Shown piece by piece: positions 58,057 through 64,000 of a stretch of 64,000 nucleotides of DNA. Every line of letters starts with the position of its first letter. Position 1 is the first letter of the stretch. The position numbers were made by a program, and so were the translations under genes. The notes beneath the pieces were generated by a model. It searched no databases, was not told the DNA's origin, and saw nothing but the letters and a program-made list of their open reading frames with translations. Source of the stretch: Capitulum mitella (taxonomy: Eukaryota; Arthropoda; Thecostraca; Pollicipedomorpha; Pollicipedidae); NCBI GenBank assembly GCA_030062745.1, contig CP099842.1, positions 7,509,838-7,573,837 of the forward strand, read 5' to 3'.

Positions 58057-61000
58057 CTAATCGTCCGCTTCGGCCGCGCTCACTTGTTTGGACGCCGCCG
58101 ACAGCTTTTTTTTCAGAATTTCTGCGCCCTTGCACGTGGGCTTCAGTTTCTTGGTGTGCGGATGCACCACCTCGACTAACTTCGCCGTTATAGCTGGTAC
58201 CTCAGCCTCCAACATTCTGATGGTGAGAGGACGTCAATCAAACGGAGCCCAATCAGACCGAATTCCAATTTCTGCGACGTACCTCAGATTCCGATCAACG
58301 TCGCAAAATCACGCAGGAACGCAGATAATGCTGTCCGAATGTCTTGGCACCTGATGACAACCTTTTACGTCAATACTACCAATGTCAATGTTTCCATCAA
58401 AACTGCATGAATACTTATCGCAACCAAATGAATCCAGTCTTCATTTCTGGGAACGAAGTACGACTTATCTATATTTCACATTGCACAGAAGCACTGCAAC
58501 ATTTCCAATCCTATATACATCATTTATGGAAATGCTGGCAAACTTACATGACCAGGAGGAATGCGGTCCGATTCATGGCCAGCCAGGAGATCACGGTATC
58601 CTCTGAGAGCTCAGCGAGAATCAGCGTGGAAAATAAAACTGAAACCAACACGATTACGTGAAAGCGTTATAAATGTTGTTCGCATTTATAATGTCGGCAC
58701 TTTCGAACATCTCAAAACCCTGGATGCAGATGACACATTTCTTCTGTCTTGCAGCCATCCGAACTCCAAATAAACATTTTCCGAAGCAAACGCAAGGTAC
58801 ACACAAAACGACGAACTGACACGCATCAAACGGCAGCTGGCTGCCAGCCATCTGGAACGGAATCCAAAAGACATGCCGGAAGACGGATCCTTTCAAGTGC
58901 GCAACAGGGACAGAAACGAGGAACGCTGCCCTCCCCAGGTGTCTCTGAGAGAGACTGGACGTCCAAGGTGGCACGGTCCACCCCACCAGAACATCTCCAC
59001 GGGTGACTCAGTGGCGGAAGCAACAGGACAGGCTTCCCCGGGAGTCTCACCGGGGGACTGGGCGGCGGACAGAACAGAACAGAACAGGCAGACAGGACGG
59101 ACAGACAGACAGGACAGGACAGACTCCCCCAGGCATCTCTCACCGGGGGACTGGGCGGCGGGCAGAACAGAACAGAACAGGCAGACAGGACGGACAGACA
59201 GACAGGACAGGACAGACTATCCCGGGCATCTCACCGGGCGATTGAGCGGCGGACAGAACAGAACAGGCAGACGGAGAGGACAGACAGGACAGGAGAAACT
59301 CCCCTGGACGTCTCACCGGGTGACTGGGCGGCGAACAGAACAGGACAGATAGGGCAGACAGACAGAAGGACAGGACAGCCTCCCCTGGACGTCTCACCGG
59401 GCGACTGGGCGGCGGCCCGCTGCCGGTCGGCCTGCACCAGCTTCTTGAGCTGCATGTAGGCGGCAGAGTTGTTCACCAGGTGGCCGTCGGTGGCCGAGGT
59501 GACCGGTTCTGCTGTGCGGCGCGCCAGCTGCGTCAGCGGCAGCTTCAGCGAGTCGGCTGCAACAGCGCGGCACGGCGTGACGACTCTGAGCGGGGCGGGG
59601 CGGAGGCCGGCCGAACGGCGGGGAGGCACCGCGCGCCGATGGCAGCGCTACTGTACGCCACGTCGACGGTGATCCCCAGCGGCGAACAGCAACGGTGGCA
59701 AGAGGGGACGCAGAAAATAAAATTTTGGGCTCAGCAGACAATCAAAACAACACGAACATTGCGGTTTACTAAGGTCGAAGCGACAGTTTATCAGGATGTC
59801 TTTCGCTCGACAGTCGACAGTCTGTCGGACTGTCGCGGGCTGTCGGCCACTATCTGTATTGCTCCAGTCACTGTATGTCATCCATGTCGGCCACCATCAA
59901 TCGCGAAACGTGCCATCTTTGATACCGGAAGACCGGTGAGAAATTCGTTAAACGCAATACCGGTGCATTTGATGAGGATGTGTGTAAGCAGGATGCACTT
60001 GCTGCTGTCGGTCATCCACTCGAGGCAGTGGATACTGGCCGTCTTCAGGAGGGGCTCGCTGACCGCCTCCAGCAGCTCCCTCCTCCGCACGTCCGGGTCC
60101 TTCTTGCTGCAACACAGACACGCCCGCTGCGGGAACGCCACAGAGGAGAACCACAAACGCCCATAACGCCGGGACGGACACTGCCCTGCCCCCCCCCCCC
60201 CCCCCCGAGAAACAACACCTTTCACCACAACCTTCAGGTACACAGCTGCTGTTCGCTGAGCATTTCCCGCAGCAGTACACATACTGAAGGGATTTGAAAT
60301 GGATGATGGTAGGCTGCTGAAAGAACAGTACCCGCGGACACCACAATGGCCACCGTCACAAGGATTCCAGCACCGTCTATACCAATGGGCCCAACAAAAC
60401 TGAGTGCCTGCTGTAACGCGACACCTCTAAAGTGACCCCATGCTCCACCGGGGTAACTAAGCCTGCCTCTGTGCTGACCTGGTGGGGTTCTGATCGCCCT
60501 CAGCCAGCGTGGCGATCAGCTGCGGGTGGAAGTACACCGTGTCGCGCGGCGAGAGCAGGTAGTGCACCACCTTCCGGCCGTGCTCGCTGGCCACGATGTC
60601 CGCCACGTGCGTCATCATCTCCTCCAGCAGCGCCTGCCCAGAGTGCACGAGATGTCAGCGAGACAGCCAACCTGTTATACCAGCACGACGGCACCAGCAC
60701 GACGCGGTTTAATAATGACGGCGACAAATAAATGAAACGATACAGCGACTTACAATCCTCCGAGACAAGCTGAGATTCTCAACCTACGACGGGGACATTT
60801 GTTGACATTCTGGTTCAATGCTGAAAGGATGGTACACGAGGGTCTTTTAAGATGGCCTGCATCGTCTTTTCATCGATTGTCGAACCAACTTTGGCATTAC
60901 AGTTCTCCTTTTTCTCAAGATTTAACCGAACCCTGGTGACAGTTCAATGGTGCCATCTGGTGGTTCAGTGATACACCTTCAACAGTCCAATGGAACCCCC

Positions 61001-63926
61001 TTGAAAGATCGGCTGTTGGTTTGCAGTAATCCATCCTTTTCACGAACGTTCTTTACCTTCCTGACAAGCCGAGTATCGTCTACCACGTCCAGCAGGGCCA
61101 GCATCACCATAAAGCCGTGCTCGTCCACGCACACCTTGGTCACGTGTGTCTTCAACGACTTCACGATGGCCTTGCGGTCCTGGTGGCACGTTGCAGAAAC
61201 GCAGAGCCTTTAGCACAAGCTTGGCGATGCGACCTACAGTAAACGGTCGACCAGCTACCACTACATCAAAAATGTTTTCTTTCTACATCAACAATATTTT
61301 AAGTGTTGCATGGGCCCCGCAGTAACCACAAATGGATGCCACTGTTTGGAACTGGGCTTGGAATGGTCAAACGAACAATTTTATTATACTGCGGTATACT
61401 GGCCACATATTCGATTATGAGTTGTGCGAAAAACTTCCGAAAATCCAATAAATTTGCTTTTAAAAACTGCTCAGTTCACCTAGCCACCACCGCAGCACCA
61501 TTCACGACACGGTCCACGACCCAGCGAGGCGCGAACACCGAGTGCCTGCGCGCCCAGGACGGTGGAAGTGTTCAAAAGTTCCCACTTCAAAAGCATTCTA
61601 AAAGGTTGATTTTTTATGACAAAATATAATGTAATGAGCTGTGCAACGTTTTGGGATTACGTAACGCAATTTATTAATGAAGAACGAAGAATCAAAAATC
61701 AAGTCAGAACCTTTAATCTATCAATACTTGCTCGTCAACCAGCACCAGGAGACAACTTATTGCCATTTACAAGGCCCAAGGTTACAGCAAATTTCTCCAA
61801 TTGGATACGGCAAACGGCTGTATCTTCGGAAAAATGACAAAAGAGAGCGGCGCACATAAAACGTCGTTCCATGAAATATCTCGTGATGATGCAACCAGAG
61901 CTTGCAGCCTAAATAAGTTCAGTCACTGCATGTGCCAGGTATTTTGCCATGTAAATGTTTAGAAACCAGACATTATGTGTGAAATACGGCCCCAGAGTAA
62001 TTAGGTTCATCCCACGAACGCAAATGCGGCATTCACGTCACATGAACATAATACTCATCTGTTATTCTTGATTTCAGCCCAGAAACGATGTGGCGTTTTT
62101 CTCCCAGAATGCAACAAAAAGCAGGCCGCCTGAAACCCCATGTACTTCTGCACCAGAAAATGCCTGTGTATCCTGTTTTCACTAAACGTGTTTTTTTATG
62201 AACACGTGATTTTGATGAGTATGCGCGTCACTGCTGCGCCTAATGGTGGACGCACTGGGCACTTAGCCAACAATGTCAGGAAAAAACCCAAAGTCACGTG
62301 GACTTTTTGCTTCAAAAAGCCATGTAAATACTATGATCAGGTAGATAAATCATAAAAGTATTTTTGTCTGACTGCGCAAATGACAAAATTCTTACTTGTT
62401 TGCCTTTGCGATACGCACAATATGTATCATTCTTGCTTGAGCGCGTCCCCCACACGCCGCAGTGTTAAACAGATTAGTTACGGAACTCGCCGCTATGGCA
62501 CTGATGGCAGATGTCAGGCGGCAGACCGTATCGGGGAGTAATGCTGGCCTGGATACAAAACACCTTAGTTATACTGCAAAACAGTCTGGTAACCAAAAGA
62601 AAGCAGGTTTCCGAATGCCAAATAGGATGCACAATGACAATGAAATTGTCTTCGCAATTGCAGTCATATGCATAATGACCCTCAAATTGCCTCTGCAATT
62701 ACAGTAATTCTAACTATATTCCAGGAGAAAATACATTCAGCTAAACAGATGGTGCAAAGGCACTCTTCGAATCATTGGAAATGGTGAAATAACGTTCCGA
62801 AGCCACAGCTACTTCTGAGCACCACTTCAGCATCCAGACTACATTCGCTCCCTGTGGCCGTCGTCGTTCAAAGGCTGAACACAGACCGTCCAACATAATG
62901 GTCGCCCACCTTGGTGGTGCCCCACCACAGGCACATGAGGCCGACTCGGGCGCCGTCCTTGGTGTGCAGCATGTGGATCACGGCCTCGCGCAGCGTCTCG
63001 ATCACGTCCGCCCGGTCCGAGTCAGAACACAGGCTCAGGTACTCCCGCAGCAGACGGTGCACCAGACTGCCCGTCACCAGCTGTCTGGTGACACCAGATC
63101 AGGCTCATATTACGACTCTGTAGTACACCACAGTTCACGTCATGAACGGCATTTCAGCCTTCTAGCTAGATACAACACGTACGCACCAGCAGTCGTTCGA
63201 GCCTTTGCTTTAAGGACTGGGCTGGATTTATGTCTGAACAGGTTGGTGCCCAGAAAGAGACCTAACAAGATGCAGTTTTTACAAACTTTACTTTACTCGT
63301 CTCTTTTTCACAGAATAACCACAAGCCCTGACAATCATGGGCGACATGATTCCCAGTTGGCCTCTCCAGAACGTGCACGGCACTCACAGAGCAGCATACA
63401 GAATGCAGACACCACACCACACTTCCTAGCACCAACCGGCCACGCTGAACACAAAGGGTACGAAAATGTGACACTAACGGCAAATAGCAAGCACGAAAAC
63501 ATATAAAGCGTGATGTGGGTTCTGCGGACTGCATACTACCCTGTGTGTTTCGTAAAAGCTCCGCATTCCGCGAGAGGTCAGCTGAGAATCATGTCTCCCA
63601 TCTCTCATACCCGCCCACCCCTCACAGATCCGCAGCACTTCCTCTCTTCTTTCTATGTACACCATCCCTACACTCGGACACAGAACATCAAGCCAAGGTC
63701 ACGCCCGTTTGGGTACTGACTTGTCCAGCAGCGACTGCAGCTGGCTGCGCGTGTTCGTCAGGTAGATAGTGCGCTTCTCGGGCTGTTCGGCCACCAGCTG
63801 GGCCAGGCTGCGGGTCTCCGAGGTGAGCAGCAGGAACTCGGTGCCGTAAAACTCCATCAGCATGCGCTGTTGCGACTCGGCGGACGCGCAGTCCCGGAAG
63901 TACGTCTCACACACCTCGCTGGCAAA
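58057..63926 (-). CDS. PUM3: PUM3 (Puf-A/KIAA0020), nucleolar Pumilio-like protein, C-terminal part
   Basis: Eight exons in transcript order: 63926-63721, 63084-62910, 61179-61057, 60633-60479, 60106-59961, 59556-59398, 58638-58548, 58216-58057. Phases agree and give the last 404 residues; upstream exons lie outside the window. Recognisable blocks: YGTEFLLLTSE and EQPEKRTIYL; SLVHRLLREYL and TKDGARVGLMCLWWGT; DRKAIVKSLKTHVTKVCVDE and HGFMVMLALLDVVDDTRLVRK; EHGRKVVHYLLSPRD; DPDVRRRELLEAVSEPLL; VISWLAMNRTAFLLV; and the tail KLKPTCKGAEILKKKLSAAS. All align with human PUM3. The family (yeast Puf6) is nucleolar, binds RNA without strict sequence choice and acts in large-subunit ribosome assembly. 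The intron after 59398 carries an array that copies the splice donor. Two donors are GTCAG-type. Confidence 0.94.
58990..59413 (-). repeat. 81-93 bp array spanning a PUM3 splice donor
   Basis: On the plus strand, TCTCACCGGG-GACTGGGCGGCGG recurs with TCTCAC at 59045, 59138, 59229, 59311 and 59392, and weaker copies lie leftwards to about 58990. On the transcript strand each copy reads like the end of the exon plus its donor, CCGCCCAGTCGCCCG|GTGAGA. The rightmost copy is the real junction (exon end 59398). Between copies are CAGAACAGAACAGGCAGACA and GGACAGACAGACAGGACAGG tracts. Confidence 0.85.
60189..60206. repeat. 18-base poly-C run in a PUM3 intron
   Basis: Uninterrupted C run, the longest in the window. 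Its length is probably unstable and error-prone in assemblies. Confidence 0.9.
61261..62880. other. PUM3 intron, no other gene seen
   Basis: AT-rich intron sequence between the exons at 61057-61179 and 62910-63084. No domain-bearing frame or clear repeat found. Confidence 0.4.
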
Positions 63927-64000
63927 CTGGAAACACCGGCGTTTGGCATGTGATGAGATCTATGTGCCTCCTTACCTTAGGGTATGTTCTGCTTGAAGGC

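Overview
The window is nuclear DNA from a eukaryote, most likely an arthropod and perhaps a crustacean. Genes are split by GT-AG introns. Six genes match families conserved across animals. A Gly/Tyr/His-rich secreted protein of cuticle type is nested in an intron. CpG dinucleotides are depleted in blocks near the 5' ends of apparent housekeeping genes, a pattern known from invertebrates that methylate gene bodies. The phylum call is inference; the families are read from the sequence. A run of exactly 500 N (27485-27984) is an assembly gap.

Layout. 1-5737 holds repeats: a 60-63 bp minisatellite and a transposon-like element with terminal inverted repeats. 5738-27254 (+) is a 14-exon CHERP gene (SURP, CID, RS and G-patch regions). 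Its 9.4 kb fifth intron contains an antisense single-exon gene at 11671-12682 for a Gly/Tyr/His-rich protein, with one apparent frameshift. 28257-31019 (+) is a five-exon RNF170 E3 ligase. 33430-34030 is a minisatellite. 34437-35584 (-) is the main exon of a CFAP97 (Hemingway) relative. 38769-42402 holds two diverged copies of a 1.2 kb TTAA-flanked element and a shorter inverted-repeat element. 43066-46581 (+) is a five-exon TMEM272-like membrane protein gene. 50215-51200 is a 177 bp tandem satellite and 51239-52463 another TTAA-flanked element. 52887-54837 (-) is a tentative small transcription unit. 55472-56362 (-) is an intronless SLC25A45/47/48-type carrier. 58057-63926 (-) is the 3' part of PUM3 in eight exons; its 5' end lies beyond the window.

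CHERP and RNF170 lie head to tail. Both are linked, in mammals, to IP3-receptor calcium release at the endoplasmic reticulum. The other genes have no evident shared pathway.

The most unusual signal is that three exon-intron junctions (two CHERP acceptors and one PUM3 donor) are each embedded in a local tandem array, so that extra or decayed copies of the splice site lie in the adjoining intron. A second signal is a set of TTAA-bounded non-autonomous elements that repeatedly carry TCAAGGTCA, the extended half-site bound by nuclear receptors of the FTZ-F1 and ERR type.
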